From the NCBI RefSeq assembly GCF_008974225.1, contig NZ_BKZR01000004.1:1-64000 (forward strand): 64,000 nt of DNA, read 5' to 3'. This stretch comes from Weizmannia acidilactici. GTDB lineage: Bacteria > Bacillota > Bacilli > Bacillales > Bacillaceae_C. The notes under the pieces were generated by a model. The model saw only the letters and a list, made by a program, of their open reading frames with translations. It was not told where the DNA came from and made no database searches. Numbering within the stretch: the stretch's first letter is position 1; each line of letters starts with the position of its first letter. Position numbers and translations under genes: made by a program. Positions 17,389 to 24,786 of the stretch are shown here, in pieces.

Positions 17389-17607
17389 ATGAGCACACCT
17401 TTTAAAACATACCATCCTTTTATCGGGCCGTTTGACCCCTGCCCGCCGATAAAGGAAAAAGTGTATTCAACGCCGCCGCACCTTTACATGGGATTCCAGC
17501 CGCCGAATTTGCCGCAGTTTCCGCCTGCAGAAGCTTTGGCGCGCGGAACACTTTGGATGCCGCTTTATGACCCTTATTACAGCCCTTATGAACGGGCAAA
17601 GGAATGA
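17389..17607 (+). CDS. cotJA: Spore coat associated protein CotJA
   Basis: A 72-residue, proline-rich inner-coat protein beginning MSTPFKTYHPFIGPFDPCPP and containing the family core PPHLYMGFQPPNLPQFPP and GTLW. The ATG at 17389 has AGGAGG 6 bases upstream; in-frame codons before it are leader sequence. It is the first gene of cotJABC, with cotJB starting 5 bases after its stop. Confidence 0.95.
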   Translation: MSTPFKTYHPFIGPFDPCPPIKEKVYSTPPHLYMGFQPPNLPQFPPAEALARGTLWMPLYDPYYSPYERAKE

Positions 17608-17612
17608 TCATC

Positions 17613-17873
17613 ATGAAACAGCTTCCGAAAGAATATTATACATTGCTCGAAGAACTGCAGGCGCTCGATTTTACGATTTTGGAACTGAACCTTTATTTGG
17701 ATACGCATCCAGGCGACAAGGCAACCGTTGAACAATATAATACGCTCACAGGCGCCAGGAAAAAAGTAAAAAAGGAATTTGAAAAACAGTTCGGTCCGCT
17801 GACGAGCTTCGGTTATAGTTACTCTCCTTACCCTTTCCACTGGAAAGAAGCACCTTGGCCATGGCAAGTATAA
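17613..17873 (+). CDS. cotJB: Spore coat protein CotJB
   Basis: An 86-residue coat protein of the CotJB family with a helical first half (YTLLEELQALDFTILELNLYL is the typical core) and the invariant C-terminus FHWKEAPWPWQV. The ATG at 17613 is preferred because AAAGGA lies about 9 bases upstream; the ATG at 17604 overlaps the cotJA end and has no spacing. It is needed with CotJA to assemble CotJC into the coat. Confidence 0.94.
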   Translation: MKQLPKEYYTLLEELQALDFTILELNLYLDTHPGDKATVEQYNTLTGARKKVKKEFEKQFGPLTSFGYSYSPYPFHWKEAPWPWQV

Positions 17874-17897
17874 CTTCAAAAGGAGTGGATGAACCGA

Positions 17898-18467
17898 ATG
17901 TGGATATATGAAAAAAAACTGCAGTATCCGGTCCGGGTCAGTACCTGCAACCCAAAGCTAGCAAAACTTCTTATCGAACAGTACGGCGGCGCGGACGGGG
18001 AGCTTGCGGCAGCGCTCAGATATTTGAACCAGCGCTATACGATACCGGATAAAGTGATCGGGCTTTTAAACGACATCGGCACGGAAGAATTCGCCCATCT
18101 CGAAATGATTGCGACAATGGTGTATAAACTCACAAAAGACGCGACACCCGACCAGCTGGAAGCTGCCGGGCTAGACCGCCATTATGTCGACCATGAAAAA
18201 GCACTCCATTACCATGACGCGGCCGGTGTGCCTTGGACGGCGACATACATCCAGGCAAAAGGCGACCCGATCGCGGATATATATGAAGATATTGCCGCAG
18301 AGGAAAAAGCAAGGGCCACCTACCAGTGGATCATCAATTTAAGCGACGACCCGGATTTAAATGACGGGCTCCGTTTTTTGAGGGAGCGGGAAATCATCCA
18401 TTCGCAGCGGTTCCGGGAAGCCGCGCAAATTTTAATAGAAGAAAGAAACCGAAAAAAAATTTTTTAA
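17898..18467 (+). CDS. cotJC: Spore coat protein CotJC, manganese-catalase family
   Basis: A 189-residue ferritin-like di-metal protein close to Mn-catalases. Metal-ligand stretches are GGADGELAAALRYLNQRY, GTEEFAHLEMI and YEDIAAEEKARATYQ, followed by EREIIHSQRF. The family starts at MWIYEKKLQYPV, so the ATG at 17898 is used. The ATG at 17889 is closer to the AGGAG site and would add three residues, so the choice is open. It is the last gene of cotJABC and is followed by a terminator. Confidence 0.95.
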   Translation: MWIYEKKLQYPVRVSTCNPKLAKLLIEQYGGADGELAAALRYLNQRYTIPDKVIGLLNDIGTEEFAHLEMIATMVYKLTKDATPDQLEAAGLDRHYVDHEKALHYHDAAGVPWTATYIQAKGDPIADIYEDIAAEEKARATYQWIINLSDDPDLNDGLRFLREREIIHSQRFREAAQILIEERNRKKIF

Positions 18468-18494
18468 GAAGATGCCCGCCATCTTCTTATTTTT
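18466..18494 (+). terminator. Terminator after cotJC
   Basis: A 9-bp stem AAGAAGATG/CATCTTCTT with a short loop is followed by ATTTTTT, directly at the cotJC stop. Confidence 0.9.
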
Positions 18495-18535
18495 TCTATT
18501 GACTGCAAAATCCGCTTTCCCCCGCCCGAGCCTTT

Positions 18536-18985
18536 TTATTTATTTTCATGGTATAAGTTAATGTCGAATTCTTTTTGCATCATTTCAAATACTTTGTGAC
18601 GCTCCTTCCAACTTTCCCCTTTCCATAAATCTTTGCTTTTGTCAATGATTTCGCAGCGGAGCGCATGGAATTCTTTTTCAGCCTTTTCCCTTTTGTCGAA
18701 CCAAATTTTGCTCATCCCCCATAGGGCGGCAGCGCAAAGCAGCAAAAACATTTGGAAAGGACTGGCGGCTATGCCGGAAAACGTGGCAAACATGGATCCG
18801 GAATCCCCAAAAGACCGGTAGACAACATAAGCCCAGCCGAACGTGTAAAAAACGCTTGTCCATAAAACGGCAAGATGGCGTTTCCGGTACCGCTCGTATT
18901 TCTTCTTGCGCTTTACTACATTTGTGAGCATTTGTTTTGTTGCTTCATCCGTGCCATGGCCAAGCCCGCTGATTGACGGCTCCAT
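18536..18985 (-). CDS. ypbF: YpbF-like membrane protein (DUF2663)
   Basis: A 149-residue protein with two central hydrophobic segments (about residues 45-65 and 78-100), flanked by a basic patch (KRKKKYERYRKRH) and a charged C-terminal tail. Length, topology and place beside ypbE match B. subtilis YpbF. The ATG at 18985 has GGGGTG 6 bases upstream. No function is assigned. Confidence 0.85.
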   Translation of the reverse strand: MEPSISGLGHGTDEATKQMLTNVVKRKKKYERYRKRHLAVLWTSVFYTFGWAYVVYRSFGDSGSMFATFSGIAASPFQMFLLLCAAALWGMSKIWFDKREKAEKEFHALRCEIIDKSKDLWKGESWKERHKVFEMMQKEFDINLYHENK

Positions 18986-19061
18986 ATCGATCACCCCTAT
19001 CCCCAACTATATGCGTCTGTCCAACATTCCATGACAGACGGAAGCCGGAACAGCAGGAAAA

Positions 19062-19313
19062 TTATCGATGGAACAAATATGTATAACAAAAATATACGGC
19101 AACCGGTACAAGCATAAAAAATACAACCAGTACATTGATGAGCGGGATTTTGGACTGCTCTTTCGTCCGCCCATGGTCCCTCCGCTCCGTGCGGGATGCG
19201 TAGGCCGGATACCGCTCAGTCCCTTTCCGCTGCCCTGACGGCTTCTTTTCGATCACTTTTTCAAGCTTCTGCCGTCCTTTTTCCATTTCTTTTTCAAATA
19301 ATTCGTCGGACAT
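19062..19313 (-). CDS. ypbE: Short YpbE-like membrane-anchored protein lacking LysM
   Basis: An 83-residue protein with a charged cytoplasmic N-terminus (about residues 1-55, rich in K, R and E) and one C-terminal membrane helix (PLINVLVVFFMLVPVAVYF). Its position matches ypbE, whose B. subtilis product is about 240 residues with an extracellular LysM domain after the helix. Here the stop falls just past the membrane segment and only 76 bases separate it from ypbF, so the outer part is missing. GGGAAGGGG lies 5 bases before the ATG. It may be a real minimal form or a 3' truncation. Confidence 0.7.
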   Translation of the reverse strand: MSDELFEKEMEKGRQKLEKVIEKKPSGQRKGTERYPAYASRTERRDHGRTKEQSKIPLINVLVVFFMLVPVAVYFCYTYLFHR

Positions 19314-19337
19314 GGTAACCCCTTCCCAAAACGCGGG

Positions 19338-19916
19338 CTAAACGCCCCATTTTTTGATGCGGATCCCCAATAAACAATCAATAGTAAAATGCATCACCAT
19401 CACCGCAAGCAGGTTTTCATGCGAAAATACGTAAACGAGCCCTACCCAAAAGCTCAACAGCAACACGTTTGCAATTAAGTACCAGTGGTTCCAGTAGCGG
19501 ATATGCATGGCGGCAAAAATCATGCTTGCCCAAACCAGGCCGAAATGCGTCTGGATCATCCCCCGGAACAGCAGTTCTTCCGCAAAGGCGACAAATGCGG
19601 TCAAGGCTATGATGGCGGGAACGGAACGAGTGCGGAAAATCCGCTCATTCAAACCCCCGTCGTCATAATAAGCTTTCGGCAGGATTTTCATCAGCGCGGA
19701 ATCCAATATCACGACAATGATCCCGTTTACTAAACCATATCCCCATACGCTTAAATCTATGCGGAAGTGCCGGAAAAAAGAAGCGGCATCCGGAAATAAA
19801 AACAAGCCGAGCACAACAGAAACAAAGATGAGAATCAGCTGCGTCAAGACCAGATGGAAAATCAGTTCACGGTCCTTCAATTCCTTAATGATATCTGTCT
19901 GCTTTTTTCTAACCAT
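19338..19916 (-). CDS. ypbD: CPBP-family intramembrane protease (YpbD)
   Basis: A 192-residue multi-pass membrane protein of the CAAX/ABI protease family. The active-site motifs are AEELLFRG near residue 118 and FAAMHIRYWNHW near residue 140, with a final HFTIDCLLG helix. The substrate is unknown. The ATG at 19916 overlaps the 3' end of recS by 8 bases, so translation is probably coupled. It belongs to a ypbB-recS-ypbD gene string. Confidence 0.9.
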   Translation of the reverse strand: MVRKKQTDIIKELKDRELIFHLVLTQLILIFVSVVLGLFLFPDAASFFRHFRIDLSVWGYGLVNGIIVVILDSALMKILPKAYYDDGGLNERIFRTRSVPAIIALTAFVAFAEELLFRGMIQTHFGLVWASMIFAAMHIRYWNHWYLIANVLLLSFWVGLVYVFSHENLLAVMVMHFTIDCLLGIRIKKWGV

Positions 19917-21372
19917 TTTGTTCACTTCTTCTGAATATTTTTTGCAGCAAAAAATCCCATGCCGGCAGCGTTTCCGCAACCCTTTGCACCGCCTGTTTTT
20001 CTTCGTACAGGCCGACATCAAATCCGCAAATATCGCAGCAATTCTCCTTTTCGGAGAAGGCCGGTTCCCCGAAATAACGTAAAATTTCCTGCCGGCGGCA
20101 TGCTTCGGAACGGACCCAGTGCTCCATCTCCTTTAACTTGCGGCGCTTGTATGCCATCCTTTCGTCGCGGATGGAAGCCACTTTAAGGGTCCATTCTTCT
20201 TCCGGCAATTGCAGTTTTTTGTAATGCTGGAGGAAACTGTACTGCTGCTCGGTACACCCTAAAGCAAATTCCGCATCCTTTACATCCCCCTTCCATCCGC
20301 TGAACGCAGCAATTTGGGAATGGGTCGGAAGCTCTGATTCAATCAGCTGGAGCGGAAGCAGCTCATCGCCCGCCGTGTACAAAAGGATGGCAATGCTCGG
20401 CAAACCGTCACGGCCGGCCCTGCCGATTTCCTGCAAATAAGATTCCATTTGCAACGGGAAATGGAAATGGATGACAAAGCGGATATCCGCCTTATTGATC
20501 CCCATGCCGAACGCGCTCGTTGCGCAAATAATGCCGATCTGCCCGTATATAAATTGCTGCTGGATTAAAATCCTTTGCTCCTGGTCGACACCGCTGTGGT
20601 AGGCGGCCGTTTCGGCGATTCCTTCAAGCCGCAGCCGCTCCGCCATTTCCTCAGCCGCCTTTTTACTGGAAAAATAAATGATTCCCGGCTTTTTTAACGT
20701 TTTCGCATAAGCAATGAGTTTTTCTTCTTTTTCGCGGTAAGAGCCGGTACAGTCCACTTTAAAGGCGATATTGGGTCGGTTGACAGAATAAATAAAACGC
20801 TGTGGAGCCCTCAACTCGAGATATTTGCAAATATCCTCCCTTACTTGTTCCGTCGCGGTGGCGGTCAAGGCCAGGGTAAGCGGCATTCCTAAACTTTTAC
20901 GGACTTCGCCAAGACTCAAATATTCGGGTCTGAAATCGTACCCCCATTGGGAGATACAGTGCGCTTCATCGACAACAAACAGCCCGATTTCAAGCTGTTT
21001 TATCCGTGAAAGAATATAAGGCTGATGCAGCATTTCCGGCGAAATAAAAATAAACTTGTACCGCTGCAAATGCCTTAGCGCCGTCTCCCGTTCCGTTCCT
21101 GTCAAAAATGAATTCAAGGCGATAACACTTTTTTCCCCGCGCATTTTCATCTGCTCGGTCTGGTCCTGCATCAAAGATAAAAGCGGGGAAACGACAATTA
21201 CCGACCCTTTTAACAAATAGGCAGGCAGCTGGTAGCATAAAGACTTCCCGGTTCCGGTCGGGAGCATGGCCAATGTATCCGCACCGCCCAACAGAGAGCG
21301 GATCACCGCTTCCTGCCCTTCGCGGAAACGATCGAAACCGAATTTCGTTTTAAGGATGCTGTTCAGATCCAT
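19909..21372 (-). CDS. recS: RecQ-family ATP-dependent DNA helicase RecS
   Basis: A 487-residue superfamily-2 3'-5' helicase acting in recombination repair. The Walker A LPTGTGKS is near residue 46. The DEAH box is in VVDEAHCISQWGYDFRPEYL. Motif III LALTATA and motif VI QEIGRAGRDG follow. A C-terminal cysteine set (CRRQEILRYFG and CCDICG) makes the RecQ zinc domain. There is no HRDC domain, which places it in the shorter RecS (YpbC) branch rather than full-length RecQ. The ATG at 21372 has GGAAGG upstream. It overlaps ypbB by 23 bases. Confidence 0.94.
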   Translation of the reverse strand: MDLNSILKTKFGFDRFREGQEAVIRSLLGGADTLAMLPTGTGKSLCYQLPAYLLKGSVIVVSPLLSLMQDQTEQMKMRGEKSVIALNSFLTGTERETALRHLQRYKFIFISPEMLHQPYILSRIKQLEIGLFVVDEAHCISQWGYDFRPEYLSLGEVRKSLGMPLTLALTATATEQVREDICKYLELRAPQRFIYSVNRPNIAFKVDCTGSYREKEEKLIAYAKTLKKPGIIYFSSKKAAEEMAERLRLEGIAETAAYHSGVDQEQRILIQQQFIYGQIGIICATSAFGMGINKADIRFVIHFHFPLQMESYLQEIGRAGRDGLPSIAILLYTAGDELLPLQLIESELPTHSQIAAFSGWKGDVKDAEFALGCTEQQYSFLQHYKKLQLPEEEWTLKVASIRDERMAYKRRKLKEMEHWVRSEACRRQEILRYFGEPAFSEKENCCDICGFDVGLYEEKQAVQRVAETLPAWDFLLQKIFRRSEQNG

Positions 21373-22420
21373 TGCGGCCCATCCTTCCTGCCAAAACAAG
21401 GCGGATTTGGAAATACGGGACATCCCCGATTTTTTCTTTAATTGGTTTTAGTTTTTTTGTGTTAAGCTCAACCGCCGCGTTGAGGATTTTATTTTCGTCC
21501 TCTTTTGCCACATACCGGTTGAGGGGAAAATCCGGATCGTTTAACGCAATCTCAATCAGATGGTCTTCAATCGTACTTTGCCTCAGCCCCCTTAGGCCGG
21601 CAATTTCGGCAATCGATTTCCCTTTTTTCAACAGTTCGAACGTTTTCGAAGCGGACTTTGTCAGCGGCATTTTCTGATGCACGTCGCATATCATTGTATA
21701 AAAAAGCGGAAAGGTTTCGGGAGTTTCTGCGACACGCCGGACCATAAAATGAAGGAGATGCAAAAAACGGTACCAGTATTCAGCCGGATCTAGCTCCAAA
21801 CGAGCTGCTGCCTGCCCGATTGTGCGGCCAATATGTCCGGCACCCGTCAGCCGCAGCACAAAAATATCAGGCTTTTCCGGGGGATGATCCGATAACAGGC
21901 GGGCGTATTCTTCATACATATTTTCCGCAAGTCCGGCGCGGTGCCTTGCATGCTGTTTCAGCCAATGCTTTAACCATGCCTGAAGCGCCGGATCTCTTTG
22001 CACCGGATAATAGGCTTTTTTTTCATAGATTAAATTGGATACAACCTGCGTGGCGAGGTTCAGCCTTTTCCAAAACATATTCGCCGTCTCCTGGTATTTC
22101 AAACCATTTAAATAAGGAAACTTCAGCCCCATGTTTCCGATTTCCAATAACAGCGCGGCGCCTTTTTCGGTGACGATACAAGCATCCCGGCCGCTTTGCC
22201 GCAGCAAACCGCCGGATATCATGGAATGGACTTCCCTTGCGAAACGCTCACGGGAGATAAAAGGATACGTTTGGAACAGTTCCCCGATCCGGAAAAAATG
22301 GGCATCCTGGATTGTTTGCGCCGATTTTTTCCCGTTTAATAAATGGAAAATGGCATAAGGGGTGCGTTCTCCATTAAGGTTAGTGAAGCAATGCAGCAAT
22401 ACAGCCTGCAAAAAAGACAT
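21350..22420 (-). CDS. ypbB: YpbB-like protein with RecQ-type C-terminal helix-turn-helix
   Basis: A 356-residue protein. The C-terminal part (about residues 265-325) reads as the helix-turn-helix seen at the end of some RecQ helicases (KTFELLKKGKSIAEIAGLRG and TIEDHLIEIALND). The rest is helical with no other motif recognised. Tight overlap with recS suggests the two act together, YpbB supplying the accessory domain missing from RecS. AGGAG lies upstream of the ATG at 22420. Confidence 0.88.
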   Translation of the reverse strand: MSFLQAVLLHCFTNLNGERTPYAIFHLLNGKKSAQTIQDAHFFRIGELFQTYPFISRERFAREVHSMISGGLLRQSGRDACIVTEKGAALLLEIGNMGLKFPYLNGLKYQETANMFWKRLNLATQVVSNLIYEKKAYYPVQRDPALQAWLKHWLKQHARHRAGLAENMYEEYARLLSDHPPEKPDIFVLRLTGAGHIGRTIGQAAARLELDPAEYWYRFLHLLHFMVRRVAETPETFPLFYTMICDVHQKMPLTKSASKTFELLKKGKSIAEIAGLRGLRQSTIEDHLIEIALNDPDFPLNRYVAKEDENKILNAAVELNTKKLKPIKEKIGDVPYFQIRLVLAGRMGRNGSEQHP

Positions 22421-22713
22421 CGGGATCCACTCCTGTTCTTTTGCTTAAAAGGGGATATTTGGGGCAAGGCTTGAAATAAGGGAGTATATCTTATTTTAAC
22501 ATGGAATGGCTGTTTTGTTTACAAATTTTTCATTTATTCGACATACTTCATCCCGTCCAAAAGGTTCTCCTATTGAAATAAAAGGGAAATAGTTTTACAA
22601 TTATATAGAAATGAAGGCACTCCTCTGCACGCAGTTTTATGCAGAAGGATGCCGGTTTTTCTTTATCCGTTGCCATTTGCGCAAATAGATTGAACCAGCG
22701 GGGAGGAATAAAG
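22421..22713. other. Divergent ypbB-fer promoter region
   Basis: This 293-base gap between divergent genes contains the fer promoter at 22572-22600 and no further open frame with a ribosome binding site. Confidence 0.6.
22572..22600 (+). promoter_or_regulatory. Sigma-A type promoter of fer
   Basis: TTGAAA, 17 bases, then TACAAT, close to the sigma-A consensus. It lies about 110 bases before the fer start. Confidence 0.7.
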
Positions 22714-22962
22714 ATGGCAAAATTTACAATTGTGGACAAGGACACATGCATCGCTTGCGGGGCTTGTTCCGCAAGCGCTCCAGATATTTTCGACTATGAT
22801 GACGAAGGTCTATCTTTTGTGATCTTAGATGACAATAAAGGCATTGCGGAAGTTCCGGAAGTTTTAGAGGATGATTTAATGGACGCGTTTGAAGGTTGCC
22901 CGACGGAATCCATTAAAATTTCCGACAAACCTTTTGACGGCGATCCTTTAAAATATGAATAA
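22714..22962 (+). CDS. fer: Ferredoxin, 4Fe-4S
   Basis: An 82-residue, strongly acidic ferredoxin carrying a single 4Fe-4S cluster. The ligands are in DTCIACGACSASAP (three cysteines near residues 11-17) and the CP pair in EGCPTESI near residue 62. This matches B. subtilis Fer in length, which donates electrons to cytochrome P450 and other partners. The ATG at 22714 has GGGGAGG 7 bases upstream. It is monocistronic and ends at a strong shared terminator. Confidence 0.97.
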   Translation: MAKFTIVDKDTCIACGACSASAPDIFDYDDEGLSFVILDDNKGIAEVPEVLEDDLMDAFEGCPTESIKISDKPFDGDPLKYE

Positions 22963-22971
22963 ACCTCCACC

Positions 22972-23005
22972 GAAAAAGCAGGCATCATTTCATGCCTGCT
23001 TTTTC
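22972..23005. terminator. Bidirectional terminator between fer and ribU
   Basis: A 12-bp perfect stem AAAAGCAGGCAT/ATGCCTGCTTTT with a 6-base loop and A/T runs on both sides. Confidence 0.92.
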
Positions 23006-23006
23006 A

Positions 23007-23585
23007 TTATATTTTTTTTATGCCGGTTGTAGACTGCTTGTCAATCCAGTTTTTCATCTTTGTAAACATTAGCATGAAGAGTATCGTGACGATCACGCCT
23101 TTTACAAGGTTAAACGGCAGCACGCCGGCGACAATATATTGCTTTACATTGCCGACCGAAAAATTCATAAAATACAGATAAGCGGGAAGAATGACAAAAT
23201 AATTTAAAATGCTCATGAAAACGGACATGGAAACTGTACCGGCGATTAAACCGACAGTCATCCCTTTTTTCGTCCGCATCCTCCTGTAAATAAAGTAGGT
23301 CGGCAGCACAAACAGTATGCCGGCAAAAAAGTTTGCCGCATTCCCGATCGGCACGCCCGCTTCACTGCCGAGCGACAGGTAGTTCAGGATGTTTTTGATC
23401 AATTCGGCCACCACCGAAGCCATCGGGCCGTAAAGAAGTGCAGCCACCAATACCGGTACGTCGCTGAAGTCCACCGTTAAGAATGATGGGAACGGCGGAA
23501 TCGGAAATTTAATAAACATAAGAATAAAAGCGAGTGTACTAAGCAAAGCGATGGAAACAAATTTTTTTAAATCCCATTTTTTCAT
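23007..23585 (-). CDS. ribU: Riboflavin/FMN transporter S-component RibU
   Basis: A 192-residue ECF-transporter substrate-binding membrane protein (FmnP, YpaA) with six hydrophobic segments. The family features are the N-terminal block SIALLSTLAFILMFI and PPFPSFLTVDFSDVPVL, and the late LNYFVILPAYLYF. It imports riboflavin using the shared EcfAAT energising module encoded elsewhere. The FMN riboswitch and terminator in its leader (23652-23869) confirm the substrate. Confidence 0.97.
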   Translation of the reverse strand: MKKWDLKKFVSIALLSTLAFILMFIKFPIPPFPSFLTVDFSDVPVLVAALLYGPMASVVAELIKNILNYLSLGSEAGVPIGNAANFFAGILFVLPTYFIYRRMRTKKGMTVGLIAGTVSMSVFMSILNYFVILPAYLYFMNFSVGNVKQYIVAGVLPFNLVKGVIVTILFMLMFTKMKNWIDKQSTTGIKKI

Positions 23586-23651
23586 GTGAACCCTCTCTCC
23601 TTATGATCGATTTATCATCTTAAGGAAGAAAGGTGCCGTGGACGGCCAAAT

Positions 23652-23682
23652 GAAAAGCCCCTGACAAATGTCAGGGGCTTTG
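23652..23682 (-). terminator. Terminator of the FMN riboswitch
   Basis: A 12-bp stem AAGCCCCTGACA/TGTCAGGGGCTT with a short loop is followed on the minus strand by TTTTCATTT. It lies between the aptamer and ribU and is the expected OFF structure when FMN binds. Confidence 0.85.
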
Positions 23683-23739
23683 TTTAGGCACAATCCAAAT
23701 AAGCGTTTAACGGTACCGTATTAAACACTGGCAACCTTT

Positions 23740-23869
23740 ATCTTCTCTCATCCAGACTATACTGTCGGTTTTGGAATTTCACCAAATCCTGCCGGAAATA
23801 CCGGCTCGCGGACTGAAAGGCTATGCCTTATCACCGCCGGTCGGGAATTTCACCCAGCCCCGAAGATAA
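23740..23869 (-). promoter_or_regulatory. FMN riboswitch (RFN element)
   Basis: On the minus strand the leader contains the hallmark RFN blocks in order: ATCTTCGGGGCTGGGTGAAA, TCCCGACCGGCGGT, AGTCCGCGAGC, GGATTTGGTGAAATTCC, CCGACAGT and GGATGAGAGAAGAT. The first and last pair as P1. With the downstream hairpin it should stop transcription of ribU when FMN is high. Confidence 0.98.
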
Positions 23870-23943
23870 ATCGTATGAAATTTTTACTACAATTTATTAT
23901 ACATAGATGCCCCAGATTTGTGAAGCAGTTTATACGATATTTT

Positions 23944-24660
23944 CTATCGATTGTTCCCGTTTTCTATCTCAAGTACCTGCCCGGCATAGATTTGGTCGGT
24001 ACGCATGTTGTTCCAGCTTTTTAACCTGTCCACGCTCGTATGGTAAAGCAATGAAATTTTCCAAAGCGTATCGCCTTTTTTTACGATATAGGCTGCATGC
24101 CCCGGTGCCGATGCGGCGGCAATCCCGTACGGATCATGGGCTTTGGCAGACACCAACTGCCCTCGTTCACCCGCACCGAAAACAAGAAACGGATCAATGG
24201 CATTCTTTTTATCCAGGGTCCATTTCCCCGCATGCACCTCAAAATGAAGATGGGTGCCCGTTGAATCGCCGGTCGTGCCCATATAGCCGACCAAACCGCC
24301 CATTTCTATGCGCTGTCCCTTTTCTACCACCCTTTCGTCAAGATGGGCATAAACCGTTTCATACCCGGAAGGATGCCGGATGAACACGACATTTCCGTAA
24401 GAAGCTGAATAATACGAACGGATGACGATACCTTTGTCGGCACTGAAAACTTTTTCCCGGTATTTGCCGGCAATATCAATCCCTTTATGTGCCCCTCCCC
24501 TCGTATGGAACGTATCGCTGATCGTGCCACCAGCCGGGAAAATCCAATTTTTTGTCGTTTCACGTATATCGTTTTCAGACGCCAGACTTTCCCTAGCGCC
24601 CAAGACGATGCATGCCGCAGCAATGGACGCATGAACGAACATCTTTATGTAACCCGGCAT
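23944..24660 (-). CDS. Secreted M23 peptidase with C-terminal LysM
   Basis: A 238-residue exported peptidoglycan hydrolase. A signal peptide (about residues 1-27, IKMFVHASIAAACIVLGARESLA) is followed by a lysostaphin-type M23 domain with zinc ligands in HKGIDIAG and GTHLHFEVH. A C-terminal LysM begins AAYIVKKGDTLWKIS. It probably cleaves cell-wall cross-links or stem peptides. The ATG at 24660 has GAGGTGGG just upstream. It is not in the B. subtilis neighbourhood between ribU and res as I recall it, so it may be lineage-specific. Confidence 0.88.
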   Translation of the reverse strand: MPGYIKMFVHASIAAACIVLGARESLASENDIRETTKNWIFPAGGTISDTFHTRGGAHKGIDIAGKYREKVFSADKGIVIRSYYSASYGNVVFIRHPSGYETVYAHLDERVVEKGQRIEMGGLVGYMGTTGDSTGTHLHFEVHAGKWTLDKKNAIDPFLVFGAGERGQLVSAKAHDPYGIAAASAPGHAAYIVKKGDTLWKISLLYHTSVDRLKSWNNMRTDQIYAGQVLEIENGNNR

Positions 24661-24744
24661 TGAACCCACCTCGATTCCAGCTTTCACCAAATTGTTTTCA
24701 TGCAAAACTACCATTTAGCATGCGCAGAAACGAAAAAAATATGC

Positions 24745-24786
24745 AAAAAAAAAGCTTGTCCCCCTAATAGGATCAAGCTTTTTTCG
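24745..24786 (-). terminator. Terminator after resE
   Basis: An 11-bp stem AAAAAAGCTTG/CAAGCTTTTTT overlaps the resE stop and is followed on the minus strand by T-rich sequence. Confidence 0.85.
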
